NCBI GenBank assembly: GCA_028826165.1
Contig: JAPDFW010000110.1
Span: 122,290 to 186,289, forward strand
Direction: 5' to 3'
Length of the DNA stretch: 64,000 nt
Source of the DNA: Anaeramoeba ignava
Lineage: Eukaryota > Metamonada > Anaeramoebidae
Part shown: positions 23,067 through 34,608 of the stretch, piece by piece
How positions within the stretch are numbered: the first letter of the stretch is position 1
Layout of the letters: each line of letters begins with the position of its first letter
Notes under the pieces: generated by a model
Seen by the model: the letters and a program-made list of their open reading frames with translations, nothing else
Told to the model about the DNA's origin: nothing
Databases searched by the model: none
Made by a program: the position numbers and the translations under genes

Positions 23067-26000
23067 ATGAATTTAGAACAAATAAGTAAAAAACAAGTTG
23101 AACCAGCTGAAATAAAAAGAGATTGGGAATATTATATTGAGCATAAATGTTCTTGGGAAAAACTACCAAATTCTGTTCAATTAAAACTTGGAAGTAATAA
23201 ACTTGTTTATGAAAATTATATAAGACAATATAGTATTGAACATCAATTAAGATGGAGTGATAATTTAATATCAAAAATTGGTCCAAATGAAGAAACTTAT
23301 TATAATTCCCTTATAGAATATTCAATTGCTCATTATATGGTTTATATTATAAATTTAAAATTCATTTATAAATTTAAAATTAATTTATAATTAAAATTCA
23401 TTTATAAAATTAAAATTCATTTATAAATTTAAAATTCATTTATAAATTTAAAATTAAAATTAAAATTCATTTATAAATTTAAATTCATTTATAATTTAAA
23501 ATTCATTTATAAATTAAAATTCATTTATAAATTAAAATTCATTTATAAATTAAAAATTCATTTATAAATTTAAAATTCATTTATAAATTTAAAATTCATT
23601 TATAAATTTAAAATTCATTTATAAATTTAAAATTCATTTATAAATTTAAAATTCATTTATAAATTTAAAATTCATTTATAAAATTCATTTATAAAATAAA
23701 TGTTTTTTGTTAATTTAGTTGTATCCTTATCATATAAGTGATGTTTTAATTGGTGGATTTAGAATTACTCCATTTAAATATTATCATAGAATGATGTGGA
23801 AAGTTATGGCTTCAGGTTTTTTTCTTTTTTTTCTTTTTTTTTTTTTTTTCTTTCCTTTCTTGTTATTGAAAATTTTTTATTTTATTTTATTTTATTAAAT
23901 AGAAAAACCTTATGATAGCATTCCAAATTTTACAGCTTCAGATTGTATAATTATATTATAATTTTATTTTATTATTTAAATTTTATTAATTTTATTTAAT
24001 TTTAAGGTGTTAGAATTCTTGGAATTGGAAGAAATCAATTTATTGAAATTATGAATCAATGTAGAGGAAGAAGTATTTGGCCTTTTAAAAAGAAAAATTC
24101 TCAAATTAAAGGTTTATTACCATCAGTTCCTTCTCGTCCAAGTTCAGAAGCTGAACCTTGGTGGATTGTTCATTTGAGTTCAATAACAGATGAAAATTTA
24201 AAAGTAAAATTTTTAATCAAAAAAAATTTTATAATTAAATTTATAATTTTATTTTTTAATTAAAAAAAAAAAAAAAAAAGAATTCATCTCCTAATGAAAA
24301 AAAAACTCTCGAAATTTTATCAACAAATGGTCCTCAATTAGCAAAAAATATTGATTTTGAATTATTACATATTCTTTATTCAAAAGGTCTTGTTTACTTC
24401 CAAGTTCCAATTATTGAAACTGATTATATAACAAGTGATTTTCAATTTGAATCCCAAAAAAAAACAAAAATAATTTTAATCTTTCTTTCTTTTTTTCTTT
24501 TAAAAAAAAAAGTTCCTCCTCTTAAAAATTTTGTTATGAACAGAATCTCAAATGATTATTTTGAAAAACTTTTATATAAAATATTTATTGCTTATGATGA
24601 ACGTTTAAATGTTAGACAAATTGCTGATCTTCTTGGAATTGATGAAAATATTGTTAAAGTAAAAAAAAATATATCAAATTATTTTTTTGTTTTCTAATTT
24701 TAATATATTTTTTATGTTAAATAGAACGCAATATCAATTTATTGTAGATTACATTTTGCAAAGAAGAAAAATCCTTTTAATGAAGTATTTATATTTTTTA
24801 AATTTTAATTTTAATTTAAATTTAAATTTTAATTTTAATTTTAATTTTAATTTTAATTTTAATTTTAAAGAAAAATCTCACAAAATTCCATAAAAGTTGG
24901 TCTTTAAAGTAATTATTATAAAACATGTCTTTTTTTTTAAAAAAGAAGAATATCAAAATTTTTATATCATTTCAAAAACAAAATAGAATGAAGAAAATTA
25001 TGAAAAAATCAAAAAGTTCAAAAATAACACAAGATTCAGAAAATGAAAATGAAAATACAAATACAAATACAAATACAAATAAAGAGAATAACGAAAATGT
25101 AAATGAAACAAATAGTAATAATGAAAATGATGTATTCATAAAACAATCAGAATCCGAACAAAGTATTGCTGAAAAATCAGATGTAGATTCAAAACAACAA
25201 ATAACATCAAAAAGAATAGCAATTTTTTTTGATTCTTCTTTACCTGCCTTTTTAATGGGAAATTTAACTCAAGGGTAAAAAAAAAAAGAAATGAAAAAAA
25301 AAAAGAACAATTTTTTTTCCATTAACATGAAAAATTTGTAAATAGATTAAAAAGTCATGCAGTTACTTTATTTGAAGTTGGAAAAATCACAAATGATCAA
25401 ATTGATCTTTTTTTAAATGAACTTGACAAAGTTGATTCAGCAATGGAAGGAGAAGCTAAACAATATTTTGAACATGCAATTACTTTAAGGGAAACATTGA
25501 GATTTTTTAGAAACATGAACATTTCTTTCCAAAATGAAGATAAAACAACCACAATCAATGGTTTAGATTTAATTCGTTCAGAAAGTGTTGCATGTCTTGA
25601 ATCAGATGTTCTTTATAAATTTTTAAATCGAAATTATGGAGTTGTATTTTCTATTATTCCATTAACATTTGAAATTGGAACAACAATTTCTTTATCAAAT
25701 CCTATTCATTTTGGAGCACCAATTCCTGAAGTATAAAAAAATAAAAATATAAATATAAAAATAAATTTAAAAATATTTAAATTTTTTTGCTTCATTTTAT
25801 TATATATAGATTAATTCACCTTGGTTCCGTTTATTTCTTTATAGCCGTGCTTGTTCAGGTCCTCCATCGTTATTTCTTATTAAAGGAACTCGATTAAAAA
25901 AACTTCCCAAAATTTTATCTGTATTATTAAATATTATTTAAATTTATATATCTATATTTATATATTTTATTTTAGGGTTATACAAAAATATCAATTATGG

Positions 26001-26722
26001 GATTCAATAGAGAAGTCTTAACATTCACATCAGGAAATATTCTTCCTCATATTAATGATAACTTAGTTGCATCCCCAATCCTTGTTCAAGCACTAGAATC
26101 AGAAACATCACAATACAAAGAATTAGCTGTTCCATTCCCACTAAAAGAACCAACAGAAGAAGAAATGAAAATGGAAATTAAAGAAAGTGAATATAATGAA
26201 TCAAATATGCATTTACATCCAGTTCTAAGAAAAGTCCAGGAAGAATTGAGCTTGGAAAAAAGTTTGGGAATCATTATTATGATTTATGTGCCAAAACTTC
26301 ATGTAGTTGAAAATTTCGATGAAAATCAAAATTTGAATCAAAAACAAGGCCAAAAAAATCAACAAAAAGAATTCCATTGGGTTCCTCTTGATATTCAATT
26401 TGGAATCCCCATTTTTAACACAAAACATAATGCTATCATCACCCAAAAAATGAAAGATACTAATTTTCTTTCACAAGAAAACTTACAATTACATTTAAGA
26501 AATATGAGAATATTGTGCTTAAGATTTTTGAAGTTCATTTCCTCATTTTGTGAACCAGAATCTCCTTTCAATTTTTCACCTAAAAAACAAAAAGAACAAG
26601 AAAACATTCCTGAATCTGTTTCTATTCTTGGCAAAATTATCCCATTACCTTCAAAACATGTTTTATTTTCAAAAAACAAAATTACATCTTTTTCACAATC
26701 AGAAACACTTAGGATGATTTAA
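23067..26722 (+). CDS. FAM91 family protein, twelve exons
   Basis: Exons 23067-23339, 23719-23815, 23903-23944, 24007-24203, 24281-24434, 24513-24658, 24725-24784, 24871-24908, 24987-25274, 25346-25730, 25810-25920 and 25976-26722 all agree in phase and give 845 residues, close to FAM91A1. Diagnostic blocks are LYPYHISDVLIGGFRITPF, LGIGRNQFIEIMNQCR, PPLKNFVMNRISNDYFEKLL, KRIAIFFDSSLPAFLMGNL, LKSHAVTLFEVGK and FLIKGTRLKKLP. In animals FAM91A1 works with WDR11 and bridges TBC1D23 to golgin-captured endosome-derived vesicles at the trans-Golgi; that role is assumed from homology. An Asn/Thr/Glu-rich insert (about residues 370-420) separates the two halves. Introns are 62-91 bases except the first, which is repeat-filled. 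Confidence 0.95.
23340..23718. repeat. Intronic (AAATTCATTTATAAATTTA)n repeat
   Basis: The first FAM91 intron (379 bases) is an array of an 18-19-base unit. Other introns in this gene are short and unique. Confidence 0.85.
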
Positions 26723-26926
26723 TTAATTTAAACACAAAAACTTTTTTCTTCATTTTCTTCATTTTTTTCTTTTTTTCCAAACATTTTTTTTTCAAATTCC
26801 AATTTTAATTTTTTTCATTTTTTTCCTTTCACAAGAAAAGAAAACAAAACAAAACAAAATAAAACAAAACTTTTTTCTTCATTTCCTTTCTCTTTTTATT
26901 TATAAGTTCTAAAAATAAAAATTTAA

Positions 26927-29900
26927 ATGAAAAAAAGACAAACAAAACATTCATTAATTGATCTATCAGAATTAATCCAAAAAAATCAAAAAGAAAAAAC
27001 AGAAAATAACAAAAACAAGAAAAAAACAAAAGAATCAAAAGCAATAAAACCAATAACAATATATCATCATTCACCAAAATGTGAATATGATAAAGAAACT
27101 ATGAAAACACTTTTTGAATTCATTTCAAAAACAAAAAGAGATCAACAAAATTTTTCAATATTTCAAAAAGCAAATTCAAATACTTGTTCAAATTGCAACA
27201 CTCCATTCACAACCTTTTATAGAAAAAACATCTGCAATATTTGTTCAGAATCGTTTTGCAGCGATTGTTTAAAATTTGTGCCTTATTTCAGCTCAAAATT
27301 GCATGTTTGTTCAAAATGTGAAATTAAATGGAATAATTTTCTTCTTCAAAAATCAAGTGAAAATAATCAAAACATTTCCACAACCCCAAAAAATCATCAC
27401 AAAAAACCCAAGAAAAGCAAAAATTCCCACAAAGGAAACAATCAAGACAATTATTCCGAAAAGGATTCAACTTTTCAATGCACACTTTATCATCGTTTAC
27501 AGAAAAAAAAAGAAGAAAAAAAAAAGAACGGAAAACATCAACAAGATATGAAACTTCAAAAGGCTTACAGTCAAGCCCTAATCACAAATGAATCATCTCA
27601 AAATGACTTTGTAAATGTTCAGCCTCTTAGATATGAAGAAAAGTTTACGCCAACAACATTAATTATTCAATCAGCAAAAATTTCCCGTATAATTTAAATT
27701 TTAAATTTTAAATTTTAAATTTTTAATTTAATTTTTAATTTTTTAATTTCTTTAAAGCAAACTTTAAATACCCATCTTTCTCAGAAGTTCGCAATCTATT
27801 CCTTGAAAATTATGGTGAAAAAGACTCAAATCAACAAACATCAAACAAAAAATTTAGTAAAATGGATCCAATTTCAAAAATGCATTTTGATGCAATTTTG
27901 CAAGCTCACAAAAATCATTTCAACAGAATTTTAAACCATCTTTTTAAATCGCATGGAATTGATCCAAAGAAATGGCTTACTCCTGTTCTCTTTTTTGCCA
28001 AAGAATCTAATTTATGTCTAAATAAATACTTATATTCAAATACTATAAAATGCATTCAAGAAAATCAAGAGAAATTAGCACATCATAAATCTTCCAAAAA
28101 ATCAATATCAATCATTGATCAAAATAGGGATAAAATACCACAATTCTCAATGGATATCCGAGATTTTGTGAAAATTAAAAAAATCCCAGGATTTAACAAT
28201 GCAGACCATTCTCAATTTCTTACAGGTCTTGCATTTTCCAAAAATGTTCTTCATAAAGAAATGAAAATGTTCTTCAAAAAACCCAAAATTCTTTTATTGA
28301 AAGGATCTTTAGATTTCTGTTATAATTTATATTACGAAACTAAAAAACGGAGAAAAAATATGATCAATATATCAGACAATACTTATCATATTTACTCCAC
28401 AGAACAAGCTCTGCTTTCTGAAAATCGCCAACTTACCAAGATATTAAATTTGATAATTGCACTTAATCCAAATGTTGTTATTGTGGAGGATTCCATTTGC
28501 GAATTCGCAAGAACATTTTTGGCAAATCACAAAATCACCATCTTTGCAAATGTTAAGAGAAAAATTATGAAATGGATTTCAGATGTGACTGATGGTGAAA
28601 TTGTTCGCATTTCAAAAGCAAGATTAAAAACTGCAAATTTAGGAATTTGTGATGAACTTCGTGTAGTTAATTTCACAGTTTTTAAAGAGGAAAATGATAT
28701 AAATTTTAATGGAATTTTTAATGGAAATTTTAATGGGAATTTTACAGATAGTGATTCCCACATCCAAGCAAATCAACAACAAAAACAAAATAATCATGAA
28801 ATCACTCCCATATTTACATCAAATCCACCAAATTGCAAAATTAAATCAATTCTTTATATCCATAATTTAAATCAGCATCAATCGAAAAGATGCACAATTT
28901 TATTGCAAGGAGGAAATTGTAATGAACTTAAAAATGTTAAAGAAGTATTAAAATTTGCAATATATACTTATCGAAATTTACTTCTTGAATCACAATCATT
29001 ATTCGATTTCCATGGAACAGTTATTCATTTGCAGAATTTTGCAGAACATTATCCAGAAAATAGGAAATCAAAAATTTCATCAATTTCTCCATTCATTTCA
29101 TTTCAAAATCCAAATGAACCCAAATTAAGCCCAGATAAACGCCATCATCATCACCATCGCCATCAGAAAAAAATCAACAAAGAAAGTGATTCTGAGAAAA
29201 ATACAAATACTAAAAGTGATTCTGAGAAAAATACAAATACTTAAAAGTGATTCAACAGTGACTGAATCTGAACAAGAGGAACAAAATAAAATTTCAACAG
29301 AAAGTCCAGTTATAGAAATTAAATCAAATAACAACATCAATATTGAAAATTCACCCAAAAATTGGAAAACACCAAGAATATCCAAAACAAAAATCACAGT
29401 TTCAAATTTGTTGGAAAATCAGAACATTGTTACTCTTGTCGCAGATTTTAAAAATCCCCAAAACAAAACAAAAGAACTTGAAATCAAAAAGATCAACTAC
29501 TATTCTGAAAACGACATGACTCTTGGACAATTCCTGGAAAACGAATGTTTGTCAAAAGAACAAGAAGAAAAGCTTTCTCAACAAAAGGAAGAGAGTCAAC
29601 ATTTCTGGGAAGCTGCAAAAGGTCTTCTTCCCTCTCGTTACAAAAACTCAAATTTTGGTGATCAAGAAAGAAGAGCTCTTTCTGATTTTTTCCGAAGCTA
29701 TCTCCACAACGAAAGCTGTTTAACAATATTTGTACAGAAGCAAGGCATCAAAAAATTAATTCCTGACTCGGAAAATCGAGTCCAAATATGGAGCTATTGT
29801 CCCATTTGTCATGAACCAACAAAAACAATTCCAATTTCAAGAAAAACTTGGTTATTTTCTTTTGGAAAATTTTTGGAGCTCGCATTTTATGAAAATCAAG

Positions 29901-32833
29901 CAAAAACTCGTAACGATAAAGCCCCAAAATGCAAATGTAAGCATTCGCTTTATCAAGAACAGATACGATGTTTTGCTTATCGAAATATGATAGCTCAATT
30001 TGAACACAAAAAAATAACAATCTTCAAAATTCGTTTCCAACAACATAGAACAAATTATTCAGACATCATAACAAAATATTTCCTCAATTACAATTTCAGA
30101 CTCTTTGCTCGAATGGCCATCAATTCATACTTATTCATTTCATATTGTTTGAACCAATATATGAATTATATTGAAAATAATTGTTTATCAATAAAACTTT
30201 TCCAAGATGAGCAAATATCAGATATCGATCAACAAAAACTTCAAGAACTTGCAAATAAACCAAAACTAAATATTGTTTTGAAAGAAGATTCTTCAATTAA
30301 GGAAGAAAATAAGTCGTCAATAATTCTTTTTATTCAATCACTAGTTCAACATTTATTGAAATTACAATTTGATTTAAACAAAGAATTTGTTAAATTTTTG
30401 CAACTTTTACTTAAAATGAAAAATGAAGCCCATAATATTTTTGATATTAACTTGATAAAGCAAAATCTAATGAATAGCATCTTGACTTGGACAAGGATTT
30501 TACCAAATATTGTTCGAAAAATTCAGAATTATCGCAATCCAGAAGAAGCTGAAAAGTTATCAAACGAAGATTCATTAAATTCTAAAAAATTTTCTCGACA
30601 AACCAGTTTTTTATGGATGTCTCAAAATCGAAAAATTAATTTGTTTGTTGAGGAATTATTTCGTCAAGATGTTTCCAAAATTCTTGAAGAGTTTTCTTCT
30701 AAAGAGAATCCTTTCGAATCATTATTAAAAAAAATTAATGAACAAATTAATGAATTTCCTGAAAAGGATAATATAAAAAAGGATAATATAAAAAAGGATA
30801 ATATAAAAAAGGATAATATAAAAAAGAATAATGAAAAAAAATCAAATCAAGGTTATGAAATGGATAGAGATGATAGTAATATTAAGAAGAAGATAAGAAA
30901 TACAAAGAGGAAGAAGCTAAAGAAGAAAGATATAGATATAAATATAAATGAAATTGAAATTCAAAATCAAAATCAAAATCAAAATCAAAATCAAAATCAA
31001 AATCAAAATCAAAATCAAAATCAAAATCAAAATCAAAATCAAAATCAAAATCAAAATCAAAATCAATATCAAAATCAAAATCAAAATCAAAATCAAAATC
31101 AAAATCAAAACCAAAATCAAAATCAAAATCAAAATCAAAATCAAAATCAAAATCAAAATCAAAATCAATATCAAAATCAAAACCAAAATCAAAACAAAAA
31201 TCAAAATCAATATAAAAATAAAAATAAAGAAAATTTAAGAATTTGGACCGATCCAATATTTAAATCACCAGATTTCCTTCCTTTAGATTCTATCACAGGA
31301 TTATCTTTTCCAGAATTCATTCCACTAAGCACACCCACACCAAATGAAGAAATTAACAGAAATAAATTTGAAGAAATTAACAGAAATAATTTTGAAGAAA
31401 AATTTGAAGAAAATAAATTTGAAGAAAATAAATTTAAAGAAAAATCTGAAGAAAACAAATCTGAAGAAGATAAATCTGAAGAAAATACAAACAAAACAGC
31501 AAATGAACCAATAGAAAAAGAAGAAAATATAGATCTTGAAAGTGAAATTTCAAGTGATGAAGAAAATCTACTTGACGAAACCAAAAAAACAGAAAGATCA
31601 TCACATTTTGACGAATATTGCCTCGAAGAAATTCAAACAATATTAACTCAAGAATCAGAATCATTTATCATCAACGAATGCCATCGAAATGAAAGAATTA
31701 TTCCAATTTATCCACTTGAACCAACAAGTTTGATAGCATATGTTTTATCTTCAAAGGATTATCATAAACAACTAAAAAATTTAGGAGAACCAATTCTTAA
31801 TATTGATGAACCAAATGCACCCGAACTTATACAGAAAATACTTGTTTCAGAAGAAAAAGAGTCTGTTTCTTGCACTAATATCAATCCCGAAACCAACAGG
31901 AAATTTGAGTGCATTTGTTACTTTGCAAAATCTTTTGAGGCTTTAAGAAGATATTGTTGCATCGATAATTCCAATTCGGATGACAATTTTATTCAATCTT
32001 TATCAAGATGCAAAGTTTGGAAATCCTCAGGCGGGAAATCAGGATCATCTTTCTGGAAAACTTTTGACCAACGCTTTGTTCTTAAAAGCATATCTGGAGT
32101 TGAATTTAATTCATTTATCCAATTTGGAACAAAATATTTCAAATACATATCACAAAGTTTATTTGAAAAATACCCGACCGCATTGGTGAAAACACTAGGA
32201 TTATATAGCATTACTGTGTATCAAGATTCGTCAAAAGTTTCCTCAAAGTTTTTTATTTTGATGGAGAATTTATTTTATGGTCACAAAATTTGGAAAGTTT
32301 TTGATCTTAAAGGATCAACTCGAAGTCGATATATTAACCCAAACAAAAAAGACCCAAATAGCCCGATCCCAAGCACAACAGGAAACCAATTAGCTCACAG
32401 CAACTCAATGAGCAATAATCACTCGCAATTTTTTACTTCGCAAAGTCCTGTTTTACTGGATATTAATTTGATTGATTTTATTTATGGATCGCCTTTATTT
32501 TGTAACGAAAAAGATAAATCAATTCTCATGGTTTATATTTTGAATGATTCTTTGTTTTTATCAAGAAGAAATATTATGGATTATTCTTTATTAGTTGGGA
32601 TCGACCAAGAAACTGGGGAATTAGTTTGTGGAATTATTGATTATCTTAGAAAATTTACTTGGGATAAACATTTGGAATCATGGGTTAAAAAATCTACTTT
32701 AATTGGCAAAAAAGGAACTCCAACTATAATTTCCCCTGAACAATATAAAAATCGTTTTAGAGAAGCAATGAAAAAATATTTTGTTGCTGTTCCTTCTAAG
32801 TTTGATTTTCCAAAAAAGAAGAATTTGAAATGA
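26927..32833 (+). CDS. PIKfyve/Fab1-type phosphatidylinositol 3-phosphate 5-kinase
   Basis: Exon 1 is 26927-27686, exon 2 starts at 27758, and the frame changes between 29186 and 29258 before running to 32833; about 1,920 residues. A FYVE-like finger has Cys 87, 90, 103, 106, 111, 114, 128 and 131 with FYVE spacing. A chaperonin-like domain follows (PKILLLKGSLDFCYN, NPNVVIVEDS, HKITIFANVK), then a Cys-rich region (YCPICHEPTK ... CKCKHSLYQEQIRCFAY). The C-terminal kinase has RFVLKSI, DLKGSTRSRY, NIMDYSLLVG, IIDYLRKFTWDK and the activation-loop block GTPTIISPEQY. The enzyme makes PI(3,5)P2 on late endosomes. The frame change can be a 73-base intron (GTGATT...CAACAG) or a one-base insertion at 29241. 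Confidence 0.93.
30958..31220. repeat. Coding (CAAAAT)n array, Gln-Asn tract
   Basis: About 40 copies of a hexamer inside the kinase gene encode a Gln-Asn dipeptide tract between the Cys-rich region and the kinase domain. The array keeps exact 6-base phase, as expected under selection for an open frame. It contrasts with intronic arrays that carry frame-breaking variants. Confidence 0.9.
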
Positions 32834-32887
32834 TTTTGAAAATTTCAATTAAATTGAATTAAATTAAATTAAAATTTTATTTAATTT

Positions 32888-34238
32888 TTAAATTAATTTA
32901 TTTTCAAATGGATTTGAATTAATATTATAATAAACAATCGTTGAATTTTCATCAATAATTGATAAAATAATTTCTTCTTGATTGTTTTCAAAAAATTTAA
33001 TTTTTTCCCATAAATCATTAAAACTAAAATTTTGATTTGTTTCAAAAGGAATGAATTTTTTAATTGAATCCTAAATTATATTTTTTGTTTTTTAATTTAA
33101 ATTTAAAATGAATTAAATTTTGTTATTTTTTTTTTTGATTTTCAAATGATTTTTTTTATACTTTGATTGTTTTCCTTCCTTTTAAATAATATAATTTGAT
33201 ATTTTCTTCAAAACAAATTTGAATATGTTCCCAAAATTTTAAATATTTTAAATCTTGCCAAATATGAAATAAAGGTATAGCTTGAGAAGGATAATTTTTA
33301 TGAATTGAAATGAATAAATCTTTTTCAAGAATTGATTTTGTGAATTTAAAGCATTCTTTCAAAAAATTTGAATTATTTTCTAATTGATTTTGTAAATTAT
33401 TCTTTAATTCATTAATAAATTCAAGTAATTCAGAAAATTTTATTGTTTTTGTTTTTATTTGATTATCAAAATTATTTGTTTTATAATTTATTTCAATTAA
33501 TTTTGTTGATATATCCTCAATTTTATCATCTAAATTCTCTAAAAATTTCAATTTAAAAATAATTTTAAATAAATTTTCATTTTGATTTTCATTTTGAATT
33601 TGATTTAAATTTTGATTTTGATTTTGATTTTGATTTTGATTTTGATTTTCATTTTTATTTTTATTTTGATTTTGATTTTTATTTTTATTTTGATTTTGAT
33701 TTTGATTTTGATTTTGATTTTGATTTTGATTTTGATTTTGATTTTGATTTTGATTTTGATTTTGATTTTGATTTTGATTTTGATTTTGATTTTGATTTTG
33801 ATTTTGAATTTGATTTTGATTTTGATTTTGATTTTGAATTTGATTTTGAATTTGATTTTGAATTTGATTTTGGTTTTGATTTAAATTTTGATTTTGAATT
33901 TGATTTTGATTTTGATTTTGAATTTGAATTTGATTTTGAATTTGATTTTCAAATTGATTTTGATTTTGATTTTGATTTTGGTTTTGATTTTGATTTTGAT
34001 TTTGATTTTCAAATTGATTTTGATTTTGATTTAAATTTAAATTTTGATTTTCAATTTCAATTTGATTTTCATTTTGATTTTGATTTTGATTTTCATTTTG
34101 ATTTTGATTTTGATTTAAATTTTCATTATCAATTTGAATTTGAATTTCCCAAAAATCTTGAACTTGTTTAAATTGTAGTTTTTCATTTTTAAATTTTAAA
34201 TTAAAGTTTTGTTGAAATTTTAGAAGGAAAGAAAACAT
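32888..34238 (-). CDS. TSEN15/Sen15-like tRNA-splicing endonuclease subunit, two exons
   Basis: Exons 34238-33162 and 33070-32888 join in phase 0 to about 418 residues. The C-terminal part (SILEKDLFISIHKNYPSQA ... CFEENIKLYYLKGR, then IPFETNQNFSFNDLW ... EEIILSIIDENSTIVYYNI) matches the Sen15 fold; ILSIIDENSTIVYYNI is the characteristic last strand pair. Sen15 is a structural, non-catalytic subunit of the heterotetramer that cuts tRNA introns. Typical Sen15 proteins are 130-170 residues. Here about 180 residues of Gln-Asn repeats (roughly 40-220) are inserted near the N-terminus. The stop lies 54 bases from the convergent PIKfyve stop. Confidence 0.75.
33600..34130. repeat. Coding (ATTTTG)n array, Gln-Asn tract of the Sen15-like gene
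   Basis: On the minus strand this reads CAAAAT and encodes Gln-Asn repeats with a few Leu, Ile, Glu and Lys substitutions. It is the same hexamer as in the PIKfyve-like gene next door and in the RCC1-BTB tails. Confidence 0.88.
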
Positions 34239-34310
34239 TTTTATAATTAATTTGAAAAGAAGAAAAAAAATGAAAAAAAAATAAAAAATATTTTTTCATT
34301 TTTTTTATTT

Positions 34311-34456
34311 TCATTTTTTTAAATTAAATATAAAAAAAAAAATAATAAAACAGAAAATGATGAATAAAAATAAGATGACGAGTCTGATTTTGGCAAGGAA
34401 TTTGATTGTTTTAATTAAATTTCCTATTTCATCTGATGTAATGAGTGTTTCTGATT
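34311..34456 (-). other. Coding-like exon fragment with a C-terminal membrane helix
   Basis: After a good acceptor (AAAACAG) a 48-codon frame begins SETLITSDEIGNLIKTIKFL, continues through a hydrophobic stretch (LVILFLFIIFC...) and ends in Lys-Lys-stop. No ATG lies in frame upstream before the VPS37 stop at 34609, so an upstream exon would have to be found or the fragment is chance. Possibly the end of a tail-anchored protein. Function unknown. Confidence 0.3.
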
Positions 34457-34608
34457 CTGTTTTATTTATTATTATAAAATAAAAAAAATTTTTTTTTAAA
34501 ATTAAAATTTTTTTTTTAATTATAAAATTTTGAATTAAAAAATCAAATTGAAAAAATTGAATAAAAAATTAAAAAAAAAAAAAAAAAAGAAAATCAAATA
34601 AAAATCAA

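Noticed and set aside
30882..31256. Opposite-strand Phe-Asp repeat frame across the PIKfyve-like gene
   Set aside because: Antisense shadow of the coding Gln-Asn hexamer array.
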